Source: Notamacropus eugenii (lineage: Eukaryota; Chordata; Mammalia; Diprotodontia; Macropodidae). Taken from it: a stretch of 64,000 nucleotides of DNA. A program made the position numbers and the translations under genes. The stretch covers positions 338,152,151 to 338,216,150 of the forward strand of contig NC_092874.1 of the NCBI RefSeq assembly GCF_028372415.1, in the 5' to 3' direction. The notes below the pieces were generated by a model. It searched no databases. It saw only the letters and a list, made by a program, of their open reading frames with translations, and was not told the origin of the DNA. Positions 23,934 to 34,640 of this stretch are shown here, one piece after another (position 1 is the first letter of the stretch; the number at the start of each line of letters is the position of its first letter).

Positions 23934-24060
23934 AGTTGACATCCCATATAGTACTTCATGGTTTACGAAACACTATATCCCTCTGCCCATTCATCTATCT
24001 ATCAATCTATTTATTTATTTAGTGTTTTGTAAACCATGAAGTACTGTATGGATGTTAGCT
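23934..24060. repeat. Long inverted repeat (hairpin), MITE-like
   Basis: Left arm 23934-23974 and right arm 24021-24060 are reverse complements at about 36 of 41 positions, around a 46-base CTAT/TTTA-rich loop. Both arms contain 'tacttcatggtttac' or its complement. No clear TSD. It may be a tiny foldback element. Confidence 0.75.
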
Positions 24061-24290
24061 ATTGTTATTTATGGGCAACAAGAGGAGGATTCATCAAAGG
24101 GAAATAGGGAAATGGTCAAATAGATATGAGGAGACTCAAAAGAATTCAATAAATAGAAGCCAAGGGAGAAGAGAATGTTCAGGGAGATGAGATGGTTTGA
24201 TAGTGTCAAAAGTTTTAGAGAGTTCAAGAAAGAATGAAGGCTGAGAAAAGAGCAGTATGTTTTGAAGAGTTAGAAAAGGAGATACATGCC

Positions 24291-24894
24291 ATTGTGTCTT
24301 TTAACTGTATATGTAGTCCTCTAAAATTCAGAGAAAATGATTTGCTCAAGGTCAGTAACCACACAAAGAATAAACCCCAATCAAAGATTTTTTTTAAGTA
24401 TTAAACTACGTTGCCCACCCACTGTCATTTCTTAATTAACATTTTATTTTGAGCACTAATTCTTGTGATAATTACAAAAGTTTCTTCACACACATTTCAC
24501 TATTTGATAAAAGTCATCAGAAAAGTAATTACTATTTTGTAATTGTTACCAAAAGAGTTACTTAGCCACTAAAACTGATAAAAAGTGTTTCATATTTTTT
24601 TAAAAATTAGATTATATTTGTGAGGCCATTTTGTCAACACCAAATGAGTTTATATACAGTGCAATTGTCCATTGATAAACCTTTAATTTCCTGTGGCCCT
24701 TGAACTTTGGAACTCAAAGGCATTTCTTTTTTTAGATAGGACATTAGTGATAGACACTATGACCTCACACATATGTAAAAAGAACAAAATTAGAGTAAAG
24801 GATGAATAGTGGTTTAGTTAAAATATGTAAAATACACTCATATAATATGAAATAAATGATGCCACAAACTTTTAAAAATTATTATATCTGTAGC
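24291..24894. other. Mostly unassigned; short MIR trace at 24330-24400
   Basis: 24330-24400 ('atgatttgctcaaggtcagt') is a weak antisense MIR trace. The remainder is A+T-rich with nothing recognisable. Confidence 0.45.
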
Positions 24895-25080
24895 AAAATA
24901 CAGTGGAAAGAATATTGCACTGAGTCAGAGGATTTGGGATCAATTGAGTTCAAATACCTCCTCTGATGTTTCCTATCTGTGTGACCTTGAGCAATCATTC
25001 AGTCTCAGTTTTCTCATTTCAAAAATGAAGGGGCTGGACAAGAGAACTTCAGAGATCTTTTCTAGCTGCTTCTAGCAAAG
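24895..25080 (+). repeat. MIR/THER-type SINE, sense
   Basis: 'agtcagaggatttgggatcaattgagttc', 'tgtgtgaccttgagcaatc', 'gtctcagttttctcatttc' and 'aaggggctggacaag' in MIR order. Confidence 0.75.
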
Positions 25081-25924
25081 GAGAATAAGGAGAGAATGTC
25101 ATGCATTTTATCTCTTTGAAATGCTTCCGAGTATAAATTACATTTTCCAGTGATCTATGCTTTAATAATAGCCTTATGTTTGCAGATATGTCTTGTCTAT
25201 AGATCTTATTGCTGTCTGGATACTTTTGATAAAGGGCACATTTAGGTAGATTCCATACTCAATTTTACATTGTATAAAACCTATGATGATCAATTTCAGA
25301 AGACTATCATTTTTTATCTTAATAGTAATATGATTTTAAAGGTCAGCTTTAGCCAAGTCATTAAATGTGATATGCAAGACAGAATTGATTCAATAGGTTA
25401 CATATCCATTTAATTTTTTTGAAGTAAAATTTTTAATAATAACATCCTAAGCAGATGGGCTTCATTCCTTATCTTGTTTGGCTTTTAGTGGGAAAGATTG
25501 ATTATGGAAATTAAATTGACTTTAGTATCATACCCATAGAGAAAGGAGCTAACTGGGAGTCACGTCCATGAGTGACTCGCAATTGTTAGTCTTCCAAAAC
25601 ATGCAGGCATTAGTAAAATGACATTCTTGATAGTATTAAACTGAATGGCCTTCAGAAATCAGGTCAAACAAATTTTTATGATATTAGATCATGAGGATGT
25701 GTTTCTAGGAGTTGTGAATCATTATAGCTAGATAATCCCACAGGCTGCTAGGTAATTACTGTCTATGACAAAGAAGACCATGCTTGTCCTATCTACTTAT
25801 GTGGAAGAATACTTGACAGCAAAGCAAATAACTTTATTATTCACTCTTTAAAAACCATGATTTGCAAGTGTTATTATCTATATAATATCAATATTCATTC
25901 AGTGTTTTCTTCTCCTGTCCCACT
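25081..25924. other. Unassigned sequence
   Basis: About 840 bp, A+T-rich, without recognisable repeats or coding frames. Confidence 0.5.
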
Positions 25925-26065
25925 GAGATAAAAAGCAAAAATATTATTATCCTCATTCTAGAAATGAAGAAATTGAGACCAGAAGATCTTGTTTATGGTT
26001 AATGAGCTAGTAAAATTCGGGATTCAAGCACTAGTCATGCCTCACTCACAGTCCAATATACTTCC
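25925..26065 (-). repeat. MIR-type SINE, antisense, diverged
   Basis: 'attattatcctcattctagaaatgaagaaattgag' and 'gggattcaagcactagtc' are antisense MIR motifs. Confidence 0.65.
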
Positions 26066-26309
26066 CTTCCACCATTCCATCAGTCTCATCCAAAAACTCA
26101 TGAAGGTGACTGGGTTTTCCAAGACTATACTAGTTAAGCAGAAGTTCTCAAGGCTCCTTCTATACTAAAAACACTTTGAGCATCAATACCCAGCTCAATA
26201 TAGAGGGTATCATTGCTGGAGAGTTGAATATTAGCTGAGAAATTAATTTTACTGCAATAGCTAATGAAAATATGTCCTTTGTAGTGTGAAGGCAGTTGTA
26301 ATATGCATT

Positions 26310-26480
26310 AGTGTAGCGTAACTGGAAAGGCTCTTGCTCTGGAGTCAGGGGATATCTGGGTTCAAATCCAGGTCACGGAACTTACTAGTTGTTTAACTAG
26401 GCAAATCTCTTGACATCTCTGAACCTCAGCTCTCTCATCTGAAAATGATTAAAATAACCTTCTCACAGATTTATATTGTG
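26310..26480 (+). repeat. MIR/THER-type SINE, sense
   Basis: 'tctggagtcaggggatatc', 'gggttcaaatccaggtcac' (B-box-like), 'gaacctcagctctctcatctg' and 'ttaaaataaccttctcacag' in order. Confidence 0.8.
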
Positions 26481-26489
26481 ACTTTAAAA

Positions 26490-26950
26490 AGGTTTGAGAG
26501 GCATGGTTTCTGGGCAATTTAATCTTTTTATTAATAAGGCCAGTAGGTTATCAATAAAAGGATGTCTCTCAGACCAAAGACAATCATGGCTGTGGACTCA
26601 GAGTTTGTATACTCTTCCAATGAGGGGTAATGTCACTTGGTAATGTCACTTGGACAGAGGAAATATCTCTATACTAGACCACTCCCAGACTTGGGCTATC
26701 TAGACCAAAATTTATGTCTCCATCCAAGTTTTAGAATACAACACAATGGTCTTCCCCACCTTAGATTAAATTCCTTGCAAGGTTGGGTGTGGTCTGACCA
26801 GGATTTATGAGAGTTAATGTGATCTAATTATCAGTAATGTTCTTCATGAAAGCTGAACTTTCTAAAATAGGGAATTTAGGAAAAGGAAAGACCCCTGAAC
26901 CTCCCCAAGGTACTGGTTATTCATAATTTCTCTCAATATGAAGACCAAAT
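26490..26950 (-). mobile_element. Possible LTR-like fossil, antisense
   Basis: Read on the minus strand, a promoter-like stretch is followed by closely spaced AATAAA-type signals near 26530-26560 and then U5-like sequence. No viral genes adjoin it. Boundaries and family uncertain; if real, old and broken. Confidence 0.3.
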
Positions 26951-28179
26951 AAGATAACATCACACAAAGTACCCTAAAAATCTTGAAGCATTATGCAAAT
27001 ATTGCTAATATCACTATCAGAAGAGAAATGCCTATGCCAATGAAACTACTGATCCTTTGAGTATTGATGTATTAAATACTGAAGCATTATCGTTCCATAA
27101 ATGAACCATTATCCCCCATAAATATCATCCACAGGAGCAAATCTTACAGAGAAGGTGCCCATTATCCCCACCACCACTACTGCTAATTGCTGACTAAACA
27201 CCACAGATGGGAGCAGACAAGCCTTCCTAGTTGATTCTCTAAGAAGACATAGATGGCAGCATGTGCCAGTGGGCCAAACCACCACTACAACCTAATCCTC
27301 CAACTCCTCTTATACTCTGTAAATAGCCCAGGACCCACAGCCCAAGAATCTCAGAAACTGAACTTATCCTTCTCTCCCTATCATTGGTCTTGTTTCTATC
27401 CCCATCCCCACAGATATCGCTGGGGGGCGGGCTTCACTCTTGTGGAGATGAAATCTGTCATTTGTCTGCAGGTGCTGCAACCTCTCCCTCCACAGCAGCC
27501 ACAAATGAAGATCCAGAAAAGAAGGGTTCAACCAGCAAAATCTGTGGCATTAAAAATATTCCATCAACGTCATCTCTCCCTCTTAGTGAATTTCCTTCTA
27601 CTCTTGAAAATGGAGACTGTTTGGGGTTTCTATTTATATTCCTAGCTCTTACCACAATACTTTGCACATAGTAAGAGCTTTTATTTTTACATTCATTCAT
27701 TTATTCATTCATACATAGCTGCTCTGTAAGTGAAGCATCAATTCACCTCCAACCCCAGAGAAATCAATTGTCAACCACTCATGCTTTCTTCACACTGCTC
27801 CTTCTAACAGCAATAGAAGATACAGTTCATAAAAGTTTATTCTGGTAACACTACCAATTACATCAAATCCTCTGCAGTCAGTTATTCACCACCCATTGCT
27901 AGAAGGACTAAGCTACATGTAAAAAGGTATTGAGATGTCATGGTAGCAACTTGGATAATCAACTCAAGCCTCTTCAAAATAAGTAGCTATTAGTGGGAGG
28001 AAATTTATTTCTAGCTTCAGTTATTTCATACACATGCACACACATTCACACATCAGAAGAGTCCCATCAGCATACTGTAAATGTACTTTAATGCAAAATA
28101 AAGGAGACAGTCGCAGCTCTTAAATATTTTTTTCCTAGCTAATTTAATGTAGGTTTTTTTAATGTCATTTTAAATTAAC
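26951..28179. other. Unassigned sequence
   Basis: Includes a somewhat GC-richer part (27250-27620) with overlapping frames up to 130 codons. These show no domain, splice architecture or family resemblance. I see no repeat family. Confidence 0.4.
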
Positions 28180-28265
28180 AGGATAATAAGATTTAGATCT
28201 AGAAAGGCCCTTAGAGATTAACTGGGCCAACCCCACCCCTTTACATTTTAGTAATCTAGACCAGA
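28180..28265 (-). repeat. MIR3-like marsupial SINE fragment, antisense
   Basis: 'atttagatctagaaaggcccttagagattaactgggccaac' is the antisense of a common marsupial MIR3-type tail. Confidence 0.6.
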
Positions 28266-28486
28266 GCAGGACTTATGTGAAATAATGGTAATATCTATTC
28301 AAAGAAATTTCTAAAAATTCACTAGTATGAATAATTTTATCCACTGATCATATTGAGGAAATTATTTCCCCTTAGGAGAATTGCATTGTCATAGATTAAT
28401 TTAGAAATTCCTGTTTAAGTAATTATTGTCCTAAAACTTTCACTCATAAAGGCAAACTTGAGCAACCTTCATAGAAAGATTTCATA

Positions 28487-28610
28487 GTCAGAAGATCTAA
28501 TTTAAATCATTCATCTGCAATTTACTTCTTCTACGTCCTTGGGAAAGTATCTTCTTATCCTTGGTTCTTATTTTCCCTATTTGTGAAGTGGAAGGACTGG
28601 AACAGATTTT
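28487..28610 (+). repeat. MIR-type SINE, sense
   Basis: 'gtcagaagatctaatttaaatc', 'ccttgggaaagtatcttc' and 'ttgtgaagtggaaggactgg' in order. Diverged. Confidence 0.6.
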
Positions 28611-28621
28611 CTATTTGGAGG

Positions 28622-28890
28622 GGGGAAGGCAAGGCAATTGGGTAAGTGACTTGCCCAAGGTCACACAGCTAGTAAGTGTCAAGTGTCTGAGGCTGCATTT
28701 AAATTCAGGTCCTCCTAACTTCATCCACAGGAGAAAATCTTGTAGATTTACCTATGTAGATTGTATTGTGTGTGTGTATACACACACACACACAAATACA
28801 CACACACGTATATATATACATTATACAATGAATAGAGTGCCCTCCAGCTCCAGGTGGTGCTGCATTCACTGTACCACTTAGCTGCCCTAG
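28622..28890 (-). repeat. tRNA-headed SINE, antisense, with internal TG/CA hairpin expansion
   Basis: Left part 'gtgacttgcccaaggtcacacagctagtaagtg...ggtcctcctaact' is a well-kept antisense core. The right part (ctccaggtggtgctgcattcactgtaccacttagctgccc) is the inverted tRNA-like head. Between them, 28725-28845 holds extra sequence with TG, TATA and CA runs. Confidence 0.75.
28765..28825. repeat. Palindromic (TG)n-TA-(CA)n microsatellite
   Basis: TG repeats run into CA repeats through a central TATA, giving a near-perfect hairpin of about 24 bp (28767-28790), followed by more CA and TA repeats. Confidence 0.9.
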
Positions 28891-28894
28891 AATA

Positions 28895-29040
28895 GATTAA
28901 AGAAAGAACTCTGTGTTCCACATCAGAGGACCTGATGTTAAATCTTGAAATTATTGGGTAAGTTCCTTCATTTTTCAGGGACCAAGTTTCCTCATCTGTA
29001 AAGATAAACGAGTTGGATTAAATGACTAAGATACCAGCTT
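28895..29040 (+). repeat. MIR-type SINE, sense
   Basis: 'cagaggacctgatgttaaatc', 'aagtttcctcatctgtaaag' and 'gagttggattaaatgac' are MIR motifs in order. Confidence 0.7.
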
Positions 29041-29079
29041 TCAATCTATGAATCTCTCCTAATTGAACTTTATGTACCA

Positions 29080-29535
29080 TAGAAGACTTCCACCTGTGCA
29101 GGAAATCTACCACTGTCTTCTGCCACCTCATAGGAAAGGAGCCAAGCGTTCTTCTGGCCACCCTCATCATATGCCTTCCACCTCCTGCTAGGCAGGTGCA
29201 GCATTTCTTCTGAGGGAAGGGGCCAGGCATTTTCTTTCTACCACAAAGCAACAACTTCCATCTCTGGTAGCATAAGGTAATTTCCACCTCCTGCTGCCAG
29301 TCCCATCTCCCTTCCAGGAGATGCATCTCCATTACAGAGAAGAGCAACCTCTCTTTTGACCCCAGGCCTCCCATCTCCTGCTGCACCTGTCCTTTGACAG
29401 TGGGGAATAGGACTTCTTTCTCTAGCTGTGCTCTCCAGCTGCAGATTCAACTTCCATCTCCAGCTGTGCCCTTTTCTTGCCTCATCTCTAGCCTTTGGAA
29501 TGATGAAGAGGTGTAAAGTGAGGTCTTCCATCTAA
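29080..29535. repeat. Degenerate pyrimidine-rich tandem repeat
   Basis: A motif close to 'cttccacctcctgctgccag' recurs many times in diverged form (for example near 29086, 29177, 29258, 29284, 29364, 29451), mixed with TTCTTCTG and CCCATCTCC variants. The GA-rich minus-strand frames (up to 122 codons) come from this composition. It ends in a T run (29538-29551). Confidence 0.6.
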
Positions 29536-29689
29536 CCTTTTTTTTTTTTAACATACTCAAATATCGATTCTTCCCCAGAGTGCTTTTATGTTTTTTAATT
29601 TAAAAAGTTTGTGGTAGTATCATAGATTTTGGTTTACACAATAAGCTGGGCCTTCAGTATGGGAGACAGATTGGTTTTCATTTGAATCT

Positions 29690-30080
29690 TTATAAATAAG
29701 TAAACTTAAGTACAGAAACATTAAGTAACTAGCCCAAGATCACATAAGCAACAAATTATATAGCTGTGATTAAAACTCATGTCTCCATTTATTTTTTAAA
29801 TCTCATATCCTTTTCACTTAATATTGACTCAATTTTCTAACTTAACTGCTTTTTCAAAAACCTTAGAAATGAAGCAATGATCATCACTAAACAAATTGTA
29901 ATTAATTAAATTAATTAATTAAAATTAATTATATAAAAAATCTTTGATTCACTGTCAACTTCCTAATAGTGGTTACTATCCTTTTTGTTTTCTTAGTGAA
30001 TCATGTGCTTGTCTTATTTACAATTCAATTCAATAAATGATAAGTACCTACTATGTTCCAGGCACAGTGCTAAGTTCAGA
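29690..30080 (-). repeat. MIR trace, (AATT)n tract and L2 3'-end fragment
   Basis: 29690-29800 is an antisense MIR ('actagcccaagatcacataag'). 29897-29935 is a self-complementary (TTAA)n tract. 30022-30080 is the antisense terminus of L2 ('ttcaattcaataaatgataagtacctactatgttccaggcacagtgctaag'). Confidence 0.6.
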
Positions 30081-30149
30081 TAAGTGAATATTTATTTTTA
30101 ATTTTTTTTAACTTTTTAACTATTTAATTTTGTAAATGATCACTTCAGA

Positions 30150-30410
30150 CATGGAAACAGAATAAACTGTAGTGGGTAGAGATTGTCCTTGGAATCAGGA
30201 AGACTAGACTTTACATCTTTCCTCTGAAATAGTAATTATGACCTTGAGCAAGTTGTATAACATTCTAGCTCTCATCATTATTACCTTGGGAATGTCATTT
30301 CACTGTTCTGGGCTTTAACTCCTCACCTGTAAAGTGAAGCGTTCAGAAAGTTATGCTAGATAGTCTCTAAGATCCATATCAGCAGATGGTATGCTGTTAA
30401 ATGTTTAATA
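30150..30410 (+). repeat. MIR/THER-type SINE, sense, with internal duplication-like stretch
   Basis: 'ccttggaatcaggaagactagac', 'atgaccttgagcaagttg', then a second 'ccttgggaatgtcatttcac' and 'cctcacctgtaaagtgaagc'. The repeated core suggests two fused or overlapping copies. Confidence 0.65.
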
Positions 30411-30719
30411 ACTGTTCTCCGCAAGAGAAAAAGTATTCGTGAAAAACTTTTAAGTCTCAGTTATCATTTTATCCTTCCCTTTCTGAAGTCTAGACTGACA
30501 AAACAATAAATCAAACCCTGATTTGATTTCAGAGGTAGAAATGATCACGCTAAAAATTTAACCATCAGTTTTTCAGGTCTAGTTCAAGCTGTCTCCAGCA
30601 CATCCCCGTTTCCAGGGATCATGGGTCTATGATACCATGAGGCTATGCTCTCTTAGCACCTCAGGCAATACTCTAAGGCCAAAAAAGAAAAAAAAAAGGA
30701 CAGATTTTCAGAATGATAT

Positions 30720-30875
30720 TATGGAATAGGAGTGTCTTTGTGGTATGAAGTGTTCTACTCCTGGTTTTAGTATTTCCTGCAACCTTACGTAAGTCATTGA
30801 ATATCTGTAAATTGGGAGAACAGAGGGTTCAGACTGGATCACCTCCAACGTCCCTTTTAACTCTCAAATGAATAT
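30720..30875 (+). repeat. MIR-type SINE, sense
   Basis: 'ttctactcctggttttagta', 'cgtaagtcattgaatatctg' and 'ttcagactggatcacctcc' in MIR order. Confidence 0.65.
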
Positions 30876-31958
30876 ATTAAGTGACAGATGAGTTGTCTTT
30901 TTGCACCTTCCTATGCTGATGTTGGGAAAGGGTTTTTTTTTTTTCTTTTCTTTGCGGGGGTAGGAGGTGGGTAGCCAAGGATGGGGAGAGCAGCCATAAA
31001 TTGCGAGTGACAAAATAGCAGGGGTTTTTGTTTATTACAATATATTAGAGTTCATAACAAAGAGTTAAAGGAATGAAAAACAAGAGTGATACCTTTCTTT
31101 GTAGGGGAAATAGAATGGGGAATGAGAATTTTTTTTTCAAGGTTCCAGTGTTCTTTCACTCACAAGTCTGATTTCTGTGTCTGGCTTTTTGACAAGTGAA
31201 GGTCTGTGTGCTCTGCATGCATGTCTCTATTATGCTTTTTTATAGCCCCTGATCTAGCACTGGCAATAAAGCTGTTTGGAAGATATTCATCTCTATTACC
31301 AAAGGTGCTGTATCTTCAAAGCAAAGCCTCAAGCTGGAACCCAAGTTAACAAGTGATTTAAAGAAGGAGCCAATGGAATAATTAGAAACCAGGATGCAGA
31401 AGGGGCCAGGCAGATGATTCCCCAGATATCACCTGGGTGGAAGATACCTGCTCCCCTCTTACTGTCTTGTGCTCAGCTGTTTTTCCTCTTCCTTTGATTA
31501 GAAGGCTTTATGATGCATAAAGATCGCTTGCTCTTTTTTTTGCTGCTACAACCAGAAGGTTCATTTGGGAGGGGAAATTTCTGTTGCCTCCCATTTGCCT
31601 CTCAGGCCTCCTCCTGGGGTGATATTGATTTTCATTCTGTAGCAGATTGCAATTTCTTGTTTAGGGTCAGCTTGCATTAGAGATAATGCAAAGGCACAAT
31701 CCCCTTTAATCCATAAAGGGATAAAGCCAAATTTAAAAAAAAAAAAAAAGTTTAAGCACACAACAAAAGATAAATTCAGTCATACCCCAAGCCATTGAAA
31801 GGTAAAGATCTATCCCAAGGTAATTCATAGAACCCTTAAAAGTAGACAGAAAGAAGTTATAGCAACCTTGAATGTATTCACCCAAGGCTCTGATCACAAA
31901 TGGGTGATTCTTAGGAAATTGGCTGTGAACCAACACACTCTGGGATGAGGTAAGGAGC

Positions 31959-31990
<32 letters not shown>

Positions 31991-32394
31991 TCTCTGGATG
32001 TAACCGTTCTAAGCAAGGAAATGCAATTTCCTGATTCCTGAGAAATAGTCAAAGTAAATTGTGGTGATGTATTTAATATCTTTGCAAATGAAATATGTTT
32101 TTGTCATCTCTGTAGCTATTCTTATCTTGGCCTCATTGTAGTTCTGACATGTTTTGAAACTAATTTCTTGCTTTTGAACATAAGCAGCTTTCAGAAAGTT
32201 AGGCTATGCTAGTTCTTTTATTTCTTGTTGGTTGAAAGTGATTATGGCCATAGATTATTTATAATTACAAAGTTCATTTACTTGTCCTTAGCTAGGAAAT
32301 TGAATGATGGTGTGATGTACAAAGGGCTCAATAAAACTGATCTGATTCATGTGGACTAGAAGCCAAAATACAAGTCTGCTATGAATCAGTTTAT
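30876..32394. other. Unassigned, mostly single-copy-looking sequence
   Basis: I recognise no repeat apart from A runs (about 31736-31749 and 31960-31985). 31190-31560 reads like unique sequence and contains TTTATGATGCATAAA (31509-31523), an inverted repeat of TTTATG with a 3-base spacer. No coding frame of note. Confidence 0.4.
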
Positions 32395-32530
32395 GAACAA
32401 ATATAGTCTGATATTTCAGAAGACCTGGGTTCAGATCTTGATTCAGGTACTTCATATTCATCACTTTTAGAAGTCACTTATCTTCTCTGGTTCTCAGTTT
32501 CCTCATCTGCAAAATGAAAGGTTGGACTAT
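32395..32530 (+). repeat. MIR-type SINE, sense
   Basis: 'agaagacctgggttcagatc', 'agaagtcacttatcttctc' and 'tctcagtttcctcatctgc' in order. It abuts an L2 end. Confidence 0.75.
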
Positions 32531-32970
32531 ATTCAATTCAATAAATATTAATTTGGCCGCAACAGTATACAAAGCATTAGCCACTAAGAATAGAAAGGCA
32601 GAACAACAAAAACCAGTTCCTCTCCTAAAAGTCTGTTTATTATTGATGGGGAACAGGGAAAATGGGGTAAGGGGGAAGAAAATATGTACATAGATAAACA
32701 AACAGGAGATTCACACAAAATACTGCTAACTAATTTCAAGAGGAAGTGTAGACTAAGAATGGGGAAAACCAGAAAGAGTTCATGCCCTTTAGAGATCATC
32801 TAAAATGGTATCTTGGAGGAAACTAGGAATTCCAAAAGGGAGAAGAAAGAGCTTTCTAAACATTGACAACCAGGTATGCAGAAGCATGGAATGTTATACG
32901 TGGAGAACAGTTGATAGGCCAGTTTAACTGGAGTAGGAAGTGTATGGAAGGTAATGAGAAGTAAAACTGA
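32531..32970 (-). mobile_element. L2 LINE 3' end, antisense
   Basis: Starts 'caattcaataaatattaatttgg' and runs through 'agcattagccactaagaatagaaaggcag' to 'ttgataggccagtttaactggagtagg', the usual antisense L2 3' region. Old. Confidence 0.7.
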
Positions 32971-33724
32971 AAAAACAGGTGGGGAGCCAGGGTAACTTCC
33001 AGCTCTTGTCTCATGATCCTATCATATCTTGCATTAAGATACATGATTTTCAGGTTCTAGAATTTAGAATACGAGTTGGAGCTATTGTGAGGGATTCATG
33101 TTCACTGCCACAGACATGGACTTTTTATCTTCGGCTTGTCTCAAATTGGGCTCTCTGGGGACTTGATTATTTTTTAAATCAAAGATAAGAGCAGAATGTA
33201 TTTGTATCAGATTTGATCTAATCATCAGCATATGGCCTACAGGTTATTTGTGTAATATGTCATAACTGTGTCTCCCTGGATATTAGCTTAAAGGGTGAAA
33301 AAGAAGGGATAAGAGGAGGAAAAGGATATTATGTGCATTGAATAGTTGATATGGGTAAGTTCTCTGAGAATGAAATAAAGCACAGATTTTCTGAGTCTTA
33401 TCTTTTTTGTAACCATCAATGTATTTTACAGTGGGACCAGATTAATTTCTTTAAAATGAAAAAGAAAAGACAACTTAGTCTCTGGCTGCTAGGCTACACC
33501 AGCAAAGGGTGACATGGAGAGTTGCTAGTTTTCTCTGGTGAAGTTGGAGCTACATGAAGAGTAAAGCTGTGAAGGTCTTGGGGGAAAAAATTCACCTTTT
33601 GTGCAAGCAAAGGGTACATCCTTTTCTGGTGATTTACTTCAACCTTAAAAATGTTGGGGAAAAATGATTGCCTTATGAATTTTTTAAATGTTAGTAAAAA
33701 TATTTAAAATAAAATCATCACTAG
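32971..33724. other. Unassigned sequence
   Basis: No recognisable gene or repeat. Confidence 0.5.
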
Positions 33725-34600
33725 AATGAACCGTATTAAAAATGCACCAAATCATTCATCATTATTAGAAAAGTGAAAAATTAAAGCAAATCTGAGCTTC
33801 TATCTCATACCATCATATTGGCAAAGTTTAAGAAAAAGGAAAATGACAAATGTTAGAAGTCTGTGTGAAAGCACAGGCATAGTATATGGTTGGTAAAGTT
33901 GTGAATTGGTCTAGTCATTCTGGAAAGCAATTTGGAACAATGCTCCCAAAGCTATTAAACTACACATCCCCTTTGACCTAACTATACTGTTATGAAGAAC
34001 AAGAGGACTTCTTCAAGAATGATGAACAATGACAAGAAAGTGAAATCTGAAAGAGGAAAAGGAACTGTTAAAATATGTACAAAAATATTTATATTAAATG
34101 ATCTTTCATAGCAGCCCAAAACTATAAATGAAAGTGTATCCTCCTGTGGGAGAATGAATAAATAAATTATTGTATAGGAATATAATGTAATATTATTACA
34201 CTGCAAAAATGATGAAGTGGACAATATCAGAGGAACATGGGAAGATTTATATGAAGTGAGCAGACGAAGAGAATGTTTTATAAAGTAACAACACATTATG
34301 GAGAAAAACAACTTTGAAGGCTTTAAAACTGTGATCAATAGTTATGATTACTCAATAAACTTTGAGTCCAGAGACCTGAAGATGAAACATATCACTTACA
34401 TCGTGACAAAAAAGCGACGGGATTAAAATGGACAGAGACATGCATTCTTAGTTGTGGCTGATGTGGGGATTTGTTATGCTAGGTATATATCGATGCTATG
34501 AGGATTTCCATTTTTCTTATTTTTTAATTGTTCAAAAAGAGGAACAATGAGAGGGAGAGCTCATAAACGGTTGTAAAAACTAATTAACTAATTATATATA
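33725..34600 (+). mobile_element. Old L1, 5'-truncated, ORF2 C-terminus and 3' UTR, sense
   Basis: Begins where L1 ORF2 reads 'aaatcattcatcattattagaaaag' and continues through 'attctggaaagcaatttggaac' (the young L1 has 'attctggagagcaatttggg'), 'gtacaaaaatatttatattaaatgatctttcatagcagcc' and 'ggaagatttatatgaagtgagcag'. Heavily diverged with many stops. An AT tract (34595-34640) follows. Confidence 0.75.
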
Positions 34601-34640
34601 CACATTATATATATATATAATATATAAAATTAAAGCAAGT

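Larger units (their letters stand above)
21905..24290 (-). mobile_element. Fragmented L2 LINE, antisense, with later insertions
   Basis: Blocks in L2 order: 3' end at 21905-22055 (attaagcacctactat...gggatacaaagacaaag); 22265-22440 (acatctgagc...ggaggttctaagacagaggcaaggag); 22740-22885 (tagggagtcattgacag...gtgacatggtcatg); 23255-23460 (gagatgcccaacaggtagttc...agattgtaattgaatccatgg); 24150-24290 (tagtgtcaaaagttttagagagttcaag). A SINE, a TATG tract, a MIR, an AT-rich block and a hairpin lie between them. Confidence 0.7.

Noticed and set aside
27253-27671. Overlapping 130- and 95-codon frames
   Set aside because: Two overlapping frames of similar length with no motif; GC-richer stretch without splice structure.
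29018-29531. 122- and 97-codon minus-strand frames
   Set aside because: Produced by the degenerate pyrimidine-rich tandem repeat.
29080-29535. CRISPR-like array
   Set aside because: Units are degenerate and irregularly spaced without unique spacers, and the host is a mammal.
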